DNA from: Bagarius yarrelli
Lineage: Eukaryota > Chordata > Actinopteri > Siluriformes > Sisoridae
Length of the DNA: 64,000 nucleotides
NCBI GenBank assembly: GCA_005784505.1
Contig: VCAZ01000025.1
Location: 2,604,501-2,668,500 of the forward strand
Direction: 5' to 3'
A program made the position numbers and the translations under genes. The notes under the pieces were generated by a model. That model saw nothing but the letters and a program-made list of their open reading frames with translations. It did not search any database and was not told the origin of the DNA. Numbering within the stretch: the stretch's first letter is position 1; each line of letters starts with the position of its first letter. This document shows positions 38,651 through 50,659 of this stretch, piece by piece.

Positions 38651-39906
38651 CTAAAATCGAACGGCACAGCATCTGCAAAAAGATATTTAAATAATTAGTC
38701 AACCTTTTAAAGGTTAGTAAGCGAAATTAAGCATTCCTGGATAACACAAAGCCCTTTAGGATATTTAGACATTACTTGTATCTGCGAGGACAGCCATGAT
38801 GACCTGCGTAATACTCTCGGCTGAGGCACAGACGCCGACAGAGTCCTCTGTAGCCACACATCCAGTTATGTATTTCGATTTTGAGAGCTGACAAAGAGAT
38901 AAACTGTCTCAGAAGTGGTTGCAAATCCATACAGTGAAGTGAATCTGGCTCAGCACCATGTAAGTTAATGCTAATACCTCAGAATCAATTATTCTTGTAC
39001 AATAGTACTTTCTGAAGGGATCTTCTTTCTTAGTAAACAATTATAAACCAGTTGCGTTCACATTAGGATATGACAATGCTAGGAAAATCTTTGCTGTTCC
39101 ATTAGCAGAAACAGGTCGATTGTGGAAAAATGCAGTGATTTATATAAGCAGAAGAACCGACTCCTATTTGGAGATTCAGCTTATTTTTACCCTGAACGTT
39201 CATTAGGAAAGGTTACACGTGCTGTAAAAACAATAATGTTCGGTCCTTGTTCTAAAACAAGATGCCTTTATTATCACTCAATAACGTCAAACCAGTTGCT
39301 CTTCAATTAGACCTTTATTTTTAGACCAATCACAGGAAGGTAGAAATGCTACAGATTTTCTACAGAAGGCCCAATTCTATTTGAACTGCAAGATCACCAC
39401 TGTGAAAATCACAGCTTTTGATTTCCCAAATGCATTCAGTACTATCCAACCTTTTCTGCTGAGTGAGAAGAATTTAATACCGCCATGATCCCCCGACTCA
39501 CAAACTACCCCACAGACAGACCTCAGATTGTGTGACTAGGAAGCTTTGCTGATCTTACAATACAATCTGTGTACAATGTCTGTACATTTCTTCCTGTGAG
39601 AACAAGCAGGCTATTTAAAGTTTACACAAGTTATGCTTACATGAGCAAAATGCTATTCAACCAGAAGAATCTTCTTTTGATGAAAGAGGAAATGATCTAG
39701 ATTTATTCATAGTCATCAAATATTACCTCTTGCTAGATAAAACAGATCAAAATTGAACAGATGCCAAACATTCTTTTTCTTTCCACACACAAACACACAT
39801 AGAATATTCTCACCGATCATATGACGCTGCACTTTACCCAGTACCTACCATGACCGACTGAAACCACCAGTAACAGCAGAAACAGAATTAGAAAAGCTCT
39901 GCACAT
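38651..39906 (-). CDS. Beta-defensin-like antimicrobial peptide precursor, 3 exons
   Basis: Beta-defensins are secreted, cationic, three-disulfide host-defence peptides. Exon 1 (39849-39906) begins MCRAFLILFLLLLVVSV, a clear signal peptide, and ends at a GTAGGT donor. Exon 2 (38776-38887) has a TTTGTCAG acceptor and a GTAATG donor. Exon 3 (38651-38672) has a TTTTTGCAG acceptor and encodes KCCAVRF and the stop. Phases fit (58+112+22=192 nt), giving 63 residues, the usual size for fish beta-defensins. Six cysteines are spaced C-x5-C-x3-C-x11-C-x5-CC, the beta-defensin pattern, with the diagnostic final CC pair encoded in the separate last exon as in other fish genes. The mature part carries about seven net positive charges (CRRLC, CPRRYKCC). 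I cannot assign it to DEFBL1, 2 or 3. Expression is unproven, but intact signals in all three exons argue against a pseudogene. Confidence 0.87.
38776..38887 (-). other. Beta-defensin exon 2 (core of the mature peptide)
   Basis: Encodes four of the six cysteines and the cationic CRRLC segment. Listed separately because the exon is only 112 bases and is bounded by clear acceptor (TTTGTCAG) and donor (GTAATG) signals that make the model testable. Confidence 0.85.
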
Positions 39907-42900
39907 GCTTCGGGATCTGTAACTTCTCCAGACTTTGAGGTTGCCATAGGTTTATTCCGCATTGTGTATTGTCTTCGGTTTGGGAAAAAGAGGGAGTCCA
40001 CAATGGCTTATCTAATCACACATACTTGAGCTTTTTTTAAAGCATGTCTCAAAAACAAAACGTGATATCATGCAAGATTAAATGTTTAAAGTAGACGTGT
40101 TTACCAAAATTGCAAACAGATAATGGCGATGACGTGCATCATCCTACTGACCTTCATTTAAATTCATTATTAAAAGTGCAACGTAGGGAAAACATATACT
40201 GTATAATGTAACTTATTAAGTGACACGGGTGCCATTTTATTATTTTCTAATAAGAATCTTTTTAGATATTTCATAACGACACTGGAGCTGGTTTTGGTAA
40301 ACCATTCTGGTAATTCCTGTAGAAGAGACTTCATAACACAATAATAAAAGTAAATAAATACTTATGCATTAATGTTTAATGTTTAGTACTGTACATGCGG
40401 AACAATAGCTTTCTGATTTATCCCTATATTTTATTTCCTCTTGTATCGAAACCTGAACTTAAATAATAACATAATAATAAAAAATAGTTTAAACCATATT
40501 TAATGTATTTAATTACTCCTACTGCTGTTATAAGATCTACTAAAGCTTCTAATGCCAACGAAGGTCTGAGATTTACCAGAATAGCTAATAGCTAAGTGGT
40601 GACAGATTAAATAAAACATGACTTTCAAATTCTGACTGATATAAATTATTTAAAGTATAAAGTGTAAAAATCACTGAAGGGGTTTTAAAGATGTTTGTTA
40701 AAGATGTGTCTTTTTTAAATTTCTAATATATATATTTTTTAAGTTAGTTGAGAAGGGCAAACTAAATAACCAATAAGAAAACACAATGACATTTTAGAAA
40801 ACGAAAGAACAAATCCGAAAACAAAAAAGAAATCAGAAAACAAAATAACAAACCCAAAATAAATCAAAATAAAAACCCAAAACAAAACCAAACAAAATCC
40901 AAAAAACAAAAATCCAAAACAAAATGAATAAATCCAAAACAAAATAAATCAAAACAAAATAAATTCAAAATAAAACATAAATCCAAAACAAAATGAATCC
41001 AAAACAAAATAAATCCAAAACAAAATAAATCCAAAACAAAATAAATCCAAAACAAAATGAATCCAAAACAAAATCCAAAACAAAATGAATCCAAAACAAA
41101 ATGAATCAAAAACAAAATAAATCCAAAACAAAATGAATCCAAAACAAAATAAATCAAAAACAAAATGAATCAAAAACTAAATAAATCAAAAACGAAATAA
41201 ATCAAAAAACAAAACTAGCAAATCTAAAAACAGACAAACCGGAAATCGTAGGTATAGTTTGCATATACAGGAAGTATGAAATTGTGTATCTAACTTTATA
41301 TTATTTCCAGTTATTGTAAATACGATAATTGACCTAATGCCCCTATGAGTCCATGTACTTTTTGGTATTTGGAGTTTCTTTTTATAAACAATGTACACAG
41401 ACCGCTATGCATATTTGGCCTATGACCATAAAGTTTTGTCATTATGTTTTCGGATTTGTTATTTTCTTTTGTACTTTTTAAAGCCACCCCATAATGTAGA
41501 GATTGAAACATTTTAGTCAGTGAATAACCCACCAGCAGATGTCCCCTTTGCTTTAGCAGTAGCTCCCATAGTGTGTGAACTCCATTTCTGTGCAGCCGCC
41601 ATACAGCTGCGATTAATCTTTCTTGACTTCATTTTTTTTGTATTAAAACTTTTCAATATTGATCAAAGAAATTCCGTAATAAATAGTTGACTCGAAAATC
41701 CCCAGTCTGATCTTCAGTTAATTCAGTAAGTGGACTGTCCAGTCTTAATTGCTTTTAGATCTTGGAAAAATGGAAGTGTGTCATCGTCTCATGTCGACTG
41801 GATCCACCGGAACCACAACCCTGTCTGATTAATGAAGACAAAGAAATGAATTACAGTCTTTATCTAGCATGCTTACTTTTTATTAAAAAGAATTCACAGT
41901 AATGCTGTAACTGCATAAATGAAATATACAGCCGGTGGTGGCAGTATTCATCTATTACTCATGTATTTCTTGCCCTGTCATTAAGTATTCATTGTAGAAA
42001 TCATATGTTATTAAAGGGATTTATAGCCTAGCTTATTTTTTCAGACTAAAAGCACTTTCAATTTTGAACAAGAAAAATTTAAGAGTTCAAGATAAATGGG
42101 AAAAAGGAAAAGGAAACTATCCCCCCCCCCATGTCTGCCTCTGATATTCGCTTAGGGTTAAAAATAACTAAAGGAAAGTGCTATTAAATGTAACATTTTA
42201 TAAACCTTTTTTTTTTCGAACCATCCACACGATATTCAAGTTTTTTCAATCGCAAACCGCCGGCAGTCTTCTGCAACATATGGTGATGGTGAGACGACTG
42301 AAGCAGCTATTAAAAATGCACCATGAACTTACATTTCACTTCCCATCATTCTAAGGGACTAGCAGTGCCACAAAAAAAGCCCTGACCTTGTCATGGACAC
42401 ACAGTGTCAACGTGTCTAAATGCTCATGGCAAAAAAAACAACAAAACATGAAAATTCACTTTGCATGGTACAAGTTTTCAAACGAACACTTCCTTTATTC
42501 CCTTTAGAGGAATTTCAGCGAATTTTGCGTTTTTGGATAAGCCTATGCTTAGGAGTGGTGATGTTCTTTAAAGTTCATCAAATATTTACAAAGATCACAC
42601 TTTCCATCCACAGAATCTCTTACAATAAAAAAAGGTGGGGAAAGAAAGTCCACACCAATACCAATACTGGTAAATACAGTACACACTACAAAACTACAAA
42701 AAGTTTTACCCAATACAACAGTCTGGTTATAAAATAACTAATTTTTTTAGTTATTCAATTTTTTTTGATTGGAATGCCATCATGCCGCAATGATAAAACA
42801 TCTTTACAACTTTATAGATAAAATGTTTAATATATTATCGTGGCTATAGAACAAACATGGGTGTCGTTAGTCACAGATATCAGTCGACAGGGTTAAAGTT

Positions 42901-43335
42901 TAAACTGGACATATTTGTGGAGAAAATGTGAGGATATTAATGTGTAAGGGCTTATAGTCTTTTTGAAGAAAAAAATAAATAGCACATATATGCGTAAATT
43001 GTATGACATTAACTTAGCGGTATATCTTCTGTGCCGGTTAAAGGTGAAATTTTAACCCAACTGGTTGCGTTGTTATACAAAAAACCCAACGAAAGTTTAT
43101 AAAAACCTAACATAATAACCCAATATGACCAACTCAGATATTGTGTACAGTAAAGTAACCCACCGGTTTTTAGAGTGTTAAAAGTTAAAAGTTTTTAAAG
43201 CATTAAAAAAGTTCAGAGTCCGATTGTTATGCAGTACAAATTTGTTCAGGAACCATTCATAAAGCCAGTGTTGTGTAACCTCTCTTTTCTTTTTTACTGA
43301 CAATCTTTCCCAAATTGACTATTGATCACTGAGAG
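39907..43335. other. Gene-free stretch upstream of the defensin
   Basis: AT-rich. Apart from the A-rich minisatellite at 40790-41220 and a poly-C run at 42121-42130, I see no gene, SINE or recognisable element. Confidence 0.5.
40790..41220. repeat. A-rich minisatellite, about 16-bp unit
   Basis: Tandem variants of AAAACAAAATAAATCC and AAAACAAAATGAATCC, about 25 units. The start of the array resembles unexpanded sequence at 58955-59040. Frames open on the minus strand (FCFGFILF repeats) are artefacts of the unit. Confidence 0.9.
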
Positions 43336-43850
43336 CTAAAGTATGTGAGCCATTTGCACAGAAGAGACTGTTAGAGGCACCTTGTAAGTCCACAAACCTG
43401 ATTGACTGCATTGGTCTGAACTTATTAGACTGACTTTCCCATCTCTAGTGAAGCTATTTGTAATCCACATCATTTCAGTAAATTCACTGCTTTTCCTCGG
43501 TGCTAAAAGTAACCAGACTTGCATTTCATTTGGATGAAAGGCTTTCAGACCGATCCGTGCATGCCAATCTGTTTTATCTTACAGGGTTTTTTGTGGGTGT
43601 TTGCCATTTGTTTAGTTGTGAGGACAGATTCCTCTTGACACTCCTTAGAATTAGGGCTGTGATGTTGTAGCCAATATTGATGTTGGTGGTAAATACAGTT
43701 AGTTTCCTTTTTTAATTTCCTAAATCTTTTAAATTTCTTGCAGCTTTGAAAAATCTGAACAAAACGCAAAACTAGCAGAACTGAAAGCACATTGCGAAGT
43801 ATTGTTTGCATGACAACTTTACCAACCGTTCTGACAACTTTCATGTTCAT
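43336..43850 (-). other. Unidentified ORF pair, possible decayed or unannotated gene
   Basis: Two minus-strand frames adjoin. The first (43545-43850) begins MNMKVVRTVGKVVMQ and has a hydrophobic stretch LSVLLVLRFVQIF, then a Lys/Arg-rich part with four Cys. The second (43336-43574) reads WHARIGLKAFHPNEMQVWLLL and ends VSSVQMAHIL with a stop. Its composition is protein-like rather than repeat-like. The frames overlap around AAACAG at 43575, which could be a weak acceptor or a frameshift. I recognise no family; it may be chance. Confidence 0.2.
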
Positions 43851-44340
43851 GTCTAGCTTATTAGGCTAGAAAGAGGAAACGTTAGCGGTACTAGTGTCCT
43901 AGTACTCATGTGAGGGCAACCTCTGGTGGTGGGAGGCCGAAATCTTTATAACCATAGACAAACCACCAATAATAATATAGACGCTAATAATCTCAAATGT
44001 TACATATAATAGCATAAACAGCCTTCTTGTCTTTTCTGGAGTAAAGATTTATAACAAAGGGTAAATATAACACAAGCTAAGTACAAAATGTGATCCAGTT
44101 AAACAGATTAGGAATAAAATGTGGTCTTTACTCAGATCTGTTTGGTTAAAAAAGGGTTTGGGTTTGAAGCGAATTAAAATGAAAAGGATGAAATCAAAAG
44201 GTCAAATTAATTAGACCAAACAACATAAATGTATGGTGGTGTATGAACGACAGAACCCGTCAGCAAAAATGAGATCAGTGAAATGTCAGGTATCAAGCAT
44301 CCAGTGGTAGGGTGATTATGAATCAATATCTTATTCAAAA

Positions 44341-44368
44341 CACACACACACACACACACACACACAAA
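44341..44368. repeat. CA microsatellite
   Basis: (CA)13 approximately, intergenic. Confidence 0.9.
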
Positions 44369-44454
44369 GACAAAACAAACCCTATTTAGAATCTCTCATC
44401 CAGTCTTCAAGTCTACGTCCCACATGGTCTAAGCGATAGACTAGCGAGACTGAA

Positions 44455-44480
44455 TATTTATATATATATATATATTATAT

Positions 44481-44524
<44 letters not shown>
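44455..44524. repeat. AT repeat, self-complementary
   Basis: (TA)n interrupted by TTATAT and TAATAT in a palindromic arrangement. Confidence 0.9.
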
Positions 44525-44527
<3 letters not shown>

Positions 44528-44694
44528 GAATATGAACACGAATAGGGTTAGTGGACTGTAGGCATAGAACAACAGCTTGTGCTTCCATACCACAAGATAT
44601 CGTTTCAATGGTCACAATGCCACCTTTATAGTTGACTGCAACACAAGCATTCAGACGTAAGAAACAAAAACTTTTTAGGACTAATTATTCCTAA

Positions 44695-44840
44695 TTTATA
44701 CAGTGAAGTCTAAACAGTGTGATTTTACATTTGATGATTCAATTTCTGTATCTGAATCTCCAGTAAAGCATAAGGATTTTTTTTTATTTCATTTACATCT
44801 TTGTTCTATTGTATTTATCTCTGCTTACAGTTTGTGTATT
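44695..44840 (+). mobile_element. Dispersed repeat related to 8260-8400
   Basis: Shares TTCTGTATCTGAATCTCCAG and TTCTATTGTATTTATCT in the same order and spacing as the repeat in the chrdl2 intron. The 3' end is lost here. Confidence 0.6.
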
Positions 44841-45060
44841 ATATTTTACGCAGATCACTTCCTTACAAACTTACCCGATTATTATAAAATAGATAATAAC
44901 CCTACAGCAGACAATTAGGCGCATTATTTACCGCAGGAAATGTGACATGTTCTATAGTAAATAATAATTTAATACTTCTATAATATTAAATAATAATATA
45001 ATACTATAGTATCTTTTTATATTGGATTTACTAAAGGTGTACAGTTTTACAAATCTTGAC

Positions 45061-45180
45061 AAATACTTCCAGCTCTGCCACCTGTCTCTTTCTCAGCGCC
45101 ACTGTCTCTAAACCATACATCATAGCTGTCTCACCACTGTCTTGTACACCTTTCCCATCCATCCATCCATCCATCTACGG
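45061..45180 (-). mobile_element. Non-LTR retrotransposon fragment (short copy)
   Basis: Near-duplicate of the segment at 45830-45965: both have CTCTGCCACCTGTCTCTTTCT and a following (CATC)n run. It encodes part of the same reverse transcriptase C-terminus on the minus strand. Confidence 0.7.
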
Positions 45181-45639
45181 GTATCTATCTACATTTGTAT
45201 TAATCTATAGCTAAACACAATTAAGTGTACAGTTTTACAAACTTTAAAAAAATTGCTATGTCTTTACCTTTAGACTTTTAAGACAGGAAAATGATAGTGT
45301 CTATACTGTTTTGGTCTTTCTCTCTCTCTTATTTTCTCACACATTTTTCTGTCTACTGTATGTCCCTTTCTCTTTTACTAAGGAAAACCTACATTCCTCT
45401 ATCCATTGAGATTAGCTAGCAAACTAATTCCCTCACTAACCCCCACTACTTTGAAGTCTCCTTCCAGGCAGCCAAGAGCTTTTCTGCTTCATTTCCATAA
45501 TCTAGCCACTTCATTCTAGCACATAGATGTCTATTTGCAGAAAATGTTAGATACTTTAATTCCTTACCGAAATAGCATCATCATAACTATTGACTACTAT
45601 TATTTCTTGTTCCTTAAGGATATTAAAATGCATTAAGTA

Positions 45640-45965
45640 TCTATTTTTTTTATATATATTATATTCACTATCCCTCCTTTGTTCTCTATGTCCAAACCAC
45701 CTCAATCTGGCCTCCCTGACTTTTTCCCCAAAACATCTAACATGAGCAGTCCCCCTGATGAACTTTGTTTCTAATCTTGTCCAAATCGTCACTCGCAAAG
45801 AAAACCTCAACATCTTCAGCTCTGCTACTTCCAGTTCTGCCACCTGTCTCTTTCTTGGCGCCACAGTCTCTAAACCATACATCATAGCTGGTCTCACCAC
45901 TGTCTTGCACACCTTTCCCATCCATTCATCCATCCATCCATCCATCCATCCATCCATCCATCTAT
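45640..45965 (-). mobile_element. Non-LTR retrotransposon, reverse transcriptase C-terminal fragment
   Basis: The minus strand encodes KTVVRPAMMYGLETVAPRKR, VAELKMLRF, FIRGTAHVR and LRWFGHREQRRDSEY in order. This is the conserved C-terminal tail of RTE/L2-type reverse transcriptases (R-P-x-x-x-Y-G-x-E-T ... R-W-x-G-H). The (GATG)n run at 45923-45962 replaces the upstream part; only the tail remains. Confidence 0.8.
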
Positions 45966-46659
45966 CTACAGGCATAAAACACTCACTGTTTGCTGTAAGA
46001 GGAATCATCAGATGGAATTGATTATTTTCCTTTCCCAGCCTGTCCGGAAGTGTTTTATTCCTCTTAGTGCCACAGCCTAATATCGTCCTATTGCAATTCA
46101 GTACAGTGGAGTGTGACTGCACTTTTACACAAGTAACTAATATCTCAAACAAAAAGTATTGAGTTCATTTTTAAAATTCTCTGTCAGAGAACAATTATTT
46201 ATTAAGAAACCACAGTGGGGTTTCTTAGGTTCTTACATTTCACACAGTCTTTAAGTAAAAATAGCATTTAGACTGAAGTGTTAAAATCAAAAGGTCACTG
46301 TTGTGTTCTGTGAAAAGTTGAGATTCGGCATGTGATAGCTGGGCAGCGGAATGACACCATGATGGCAACAGGTGGGAGGACAAAAAAGAGCGTTTGGCTA
46401 GAAAAGGATTAGAGTTAACCGAGTTCGGGTCTCTTTTCTGTTCAGTCGCCACATTACAAAGACAGCTAAACACTTGTGTCAATCAATTGTGTGTAGCAGT
46501 AACATGGAGTTTTTGTTTTCTGTAGCAGGAAGTTTAATGGATCATGGACGATGGTACAACATTGTTTATGTAATGGTAACATCCTACTACAAATAATATT
46601 TTTTTTGCTTGGTAGTTTGTAGGTCCTTAATTTGAAACAAACTTTATATCTTTACGATA

Positions 46660-47115
46660 ACATCAAACTCCTCCATTTCCCAGCACAGCCAATCACAAGA
46701 TTCCTCCACCATGCAACACACTCAATCCCCAGAGTATTGATCACTGATACCTGCAGCTGGTTCCTGATTCACATTCTCCCTATTTAAGAGCACAAACCAC
46801 ACACAGTCACTAGCTACGTTTACACAGAGACTTTTAGTTTCAGTGGGAATGAATTCAGATCGATGAATCTGAACGTATTCCCAGGCTCCTGCGTGCCACT
46901 TTCCTACGACCCTATTCCAAGTTCCAGCACTCTGAGTCCATTAGCTCTGCGTTCCATGCAGCTTCTCCTTCTCTCCTACGTTCCTCCCTAGCCTCCCTAG
47001 TCTCCGGTAACCAGTATCATTCTACTCAATTTGTATTCTTTACCCTTCATTTGTGTTGTCAATAAACACACTTATCTTGGTTTAATGAACTTTTGTCTTC
47101 AGTCTGGTTACCCAT
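46660..47115 (+). mobile_element. LTR-like element (possible solo LTR)
   Basis: Contains a TATA-like CTATTTAAGAGC at about 46780 and, 300 bases later, a polyadenylation signal CAATAAACACACTT near 47050 followed by TGAACTTTTGTCTTCAGTCTG. This spacing is typical of an LTR. No internal retroviral or gypsy coding region adjoins, and target-site duplications were not resolved. Confidence 0.5.
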
Positions 47116-47156
47116 TACACATATAGCCAATCTGTTAATAAAGACGACAATTTCTA

Positions 47157-47395
47157 TTGTATCCTCTGCAGGGTTTACATCTTCTCCCCGTGTTTGTGTG
47201 TGTTTACTCTGGATACTCCGGTTTCCTCATACAGTGTGTGTTGTTGTTTGTCTGTATGTGGCCCTTTGATGAACTGGTGACCTGTTCAGGGTGACCCCTG
47301 TCTTTCACCCAGTGACAGCTAGGGTAGACTCCAGCAGATCCCTGTGATCCTAATTAGAAATAAGCAGGTACAGAGAATAGATATACGGATTTAGA
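47157..47395 (+). mobile_element. Type 3 repeat, plus orientation
   Basis: GATGAACTGGTGACCTGTTC, AGGGTGACCCCTGTC and TAGACTCCAGCAGATCCCTG are hallmarks of a widespread teleost repeat. A fragment of its end recurs at 62245-62320. Confidence 0.75.
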
Positions 47396-47934
47396 AATAA
47401 AAACCTAAAAAACAAAGTTGCATCTGTTTTTCTTTTTTTTTGCTTACATTCATTGTTATTTTTGTACTTCTTTGATTTATGCATGCCATCTGCTTAGTTA
47501 TTATCCACCACCTGTATTTGGCACATATTGTTTAGCGAAGCTTCTCCCAGTTGAATATGAATGAATGGTATAGACATCACTATTTCCATACTGTGCTGTG
47601 AGATAAACTGGCAGGGGAGATAAGTAAGGATAAAGTTATGAATATGAGGTTAGAGCCGAATTTGACCAGGAACCACAATCTGAAATAAAGAATGAATTTC
47701 AACAACTGCCTATGTCGCCTAAGACACAGCTGGTCCTGGTGGAGACTACAGGGTTTTTTTTTCCCAACAATCTGTAGACAGAATTTGTTTTTTTTGCCGG
47801 TACGCACAGTCTAAAATGTAAATGTTATTATTTGCCACATAAACTTTATGTTCCTGGAGCAGGAAGGGTTATAAATAATCAACACATCATAGGCTGTACC
47901 CACATCGACTGTTACGTAATATCTGCAAAACATT

Positions 47935-48100
47935 CACAGTATTTAGCAGATGCCCCTTATCCAGAGCAACTTACATTTTTATCTCTTTACTACACCTTAG
48001 CTAATAAGCATTAAGGGACTTACCAGCAGTGGTAGCATGTTGGTGCTGGAAATAGAACCCACAATCTTGGTAGTCCAACGGCTTAACCACAACTGACAAC
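47935..48100 (-). mobile_element. SINE (type 1), minus orientation
   Basis: TTTAGCAGATGCCCCTTATCC at the left, then a GGAAATAGAACCC block and GTAGTCCAACGGCTTAACCAC. Confidence 0.75.
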
Positions 48101-48614
48101 TTAGGATCCAGAATTTTACAGTGCTGTGCTATAAAAAAAAAAAAAATAATAACTGAAAGGCACATCAGGGGTTTGAAATAAAGCCAGCAGTATTTGCAGA
48201 ATGCACATGGTCTTCAATCGCACATGTCCTGGATGATATCAAGAATGCAATCGGTTCTTGATAACAGTTAAAATGTGTACTATATGACATTTATCGTATA
48301 CATCGTAAATAGAAAACAACTTCTACAAAATGAAAAGAAAACAGTAACACATACCACAAAACCAGCCAACGATTAAACTTTCAAGCAGACACATGATAAT
48401 TAAGGAAGCACCACTACCTCCATAAAAAATCAATAAGCTGGAAGATATAGATTCCTCCCTAGAGAAGGAGATTAAATAATAATAAAAAACCCCCCCATAA
48501 TTTCTTTACCTTTAAAATTCATCTTGAAATTAATAAAGTGTTGTGTACATTTGTGGCTGTGGGGATTTGTGCTCATTCCACTATAATATTTTTTTAAAAC
48601 ATATTTTTGGGACA

Positions 48615-48778
48615 TTTTTTCTTTTATTAATAGGACAGTGAGAGAGATGAAATAGGAAAGACAGAGATGGTGGGACTGAAAGGGACCCAAACCGGAATTA
48701 AACCCGGGTCACTGGAGCGCAACTGTGCATGTGGGTGCTGGTGCCTCAACTCACTGCACCACGGCGCTGGCCCATTTC
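48615..48778 (-). mobile_element. SINE-like repeat of another family
   Basis: Contains GACAGTGAGAGAGATGAAAT and GGAATTAAACCCGGGTCACTG, ending CACTGCACCACGGCGCTGG. The AAACCCGGGTC block and TCAACTCACTGCACCAC resemble a reversed tRNA-like head. Only copy seen here. Confidence 0.5.
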
Positions 48779-49330
48779 ACTATAATATTGCTAATAAATT
48801 CAAGTATTAATGTTGGGTGAGGCGGTATGGGGTGCAGTCTTTCATCAATCATCAAATTCCCCTGCTGGAAGAGTGTTTTAGTGACTTCCATCCTATTCGC
48901 ACTGGACTAGTATTAATAGTAATAATAAAAATTATATTATATTAATGGTGGTTGTCGTCTGTGATCTTAATCTTGTGCAGCACAGCCGTGTCTGTAGTTT
49001 GTAAAAGTAAAAATTTCCCCTCATTATTTTTGTAATAAGACAATAAAGCTGCATTGGAGTATTGTGGGTGGTGCATATTGCTTTACACCACACAGCAATA
49101 CCATTAGCAGAAAGAGAAAGCTGAAAACCACCAGAAAAATAAAAAAACAAAAAAAATGATAAGATGGAGCTGCATGATCTGTATAGCGGCATGCAGTATA
49201 GAACATTCTTCTGTTTATGATATACATGTATACCTACAACGGTAAGACAATTCTAACTAATAGCCTTTCCAAAGCTTTGACATTATATCCTAAAGATAAG
49301 TCTGTAAATTCGAGTCAAATCACAGCCGTC

Positions 49331-49513
49331 TCTGATCCTGTGCAAATACACTACACCAAATTCAGATGGAATGGGTCATTTCTAAATCACATGAGCTCCC
49401 CAGACTGGGCTTATGGGATTGGATGGATCATGGTCACATTTTCCCCTGTTCTGTTCATCACATGGGGTTTGGTAAAGCTATACACTTCCTCAGGATCACT
49501 TATCAAGTATCAA
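49331..49513 (+). pseudogene. SLC6-type (Na+/Cl- neurotransmitter transporter) exon relic
   Basis: The plus strand reads VQIHYTKFRWNGSF, then SPDWAYGIGWIMVTF, then WGLVKLYTSSGSLIKYQ followed by GTAAGG. This matches the last transmembrane exon of SLC6 transporters (P-x-W-x-x-x-x-G-W, hydrophobic TM12, K-x-x-x-x-x-G-S-L, and a splice donor after Q). I found no other SLC6 exon within 5 kb on either side. It may be an isolated pseudo-exon, or an exon of a gene with very long introns. Confidence 0.4.
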
Positions 49514-50659
49514 GTAAGGGAGATATAATTAATTTTAATTAAAATTTTGTAAAAAAAAAATTATGAATAAAAAATGGCTGTAAAAAATATATCATCGTTT
49601 GTTTGTTTTTTTCTTCTAAATACTGTTTTTAAAATCCTGTGCACTCCAGATAACAAAGTTCTGATAACCGAAATGCGAATCAGTGAGACTCCAGAGACGG
49701 GAATTTGATGACCACAAAATTCATCAGTGGCTTAAATCCAAAGACAAAAATGATGCATTAAATACAATGAGTGGCCACTTATTGTAATTTTTAATGTAGT
49801 CCATCTGTTTTTCTTGCTTCAACTATCGATGAATCAGTGACAAGAGATCAACATTTACGTTTACACTTCAAGCCTTCAGAACACCATACCAAAAGCGCTG
49901 CACTATTGTATGTCCTCCAAAAAAGCTCATCACCAACATTAGAAACAATAGGACTGCTGTTTTTCTTTTAATCACTGCATATACCTGTTTCTTACATCCC
50001 TATTCCACCGTGTATAGTAATTTCTCATGCCCTTATGTATGTTAACTCTCCTACAGCATGTTTACCATAAATTCAGTCTCTGACTGTTGTTAGTCTGATC
50101 ATTTTGTTTTCACCCTGTGCTAAAAATCCAAAATTCTAATAATATCTTAAGAACCTTAGTGAAAGTAAGGAAAAACCTGACAAAGTGGATAATAAATACA
50201 GATTAATTGTGCCAATAAACAGCCTTTAGATGTCTTTAGTTTACTGTAGATAATGTGTTAGCATTTTAGCTGGCCCCTATGAACATGTCCTTGTAAAGTT
50301 GACTGGCATTAATTATGTCTGTGTCTAATTAAAGACCTTGAGACCAAAAAAATGCTGAATTGGAGGAAAGATGGATTATGGTTGAATCGGTTTCTTACAA
50401 TGCTGAGAGCGTGAAAGGAGGCTGTCTCTAGAGAACATGCTTAACCTTCAGCGAACTAAACAGGTTCTCATAAGAACTGGAAAAATGTGTTTAGCATGTT
50501 AGGAATTCTCATCATAAAAAGGCTCTCAAGAAACATCAAGATACAATCGTTCTTTATTAAATGAACAACTGTAGTCACAGAAAAGCAATACATTATTGCC
50601 CATGTTAAATATACCCAGTTGTTTGCTTTATTTACAAGAGGAAGGCAGACAGGAAGCAA

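Noticed and set aside
40739..41173. Long hydrophobic minus-strand frames (FCFGFILF repeats) resembling a membrane protein
   Set aside because: They are open in several frames and come from the 16-bp A-rich tandem unit, not from codon-level selection.
46196..46230. Imperfect palindrome TAAGAAACCACAGTGGGG...TTTCTTA as a possible miRNA or attenuator hairpin
   Set aside because: Stem of only about nine pairs, far shorter than a pre-miRNA, and no nearby gene.
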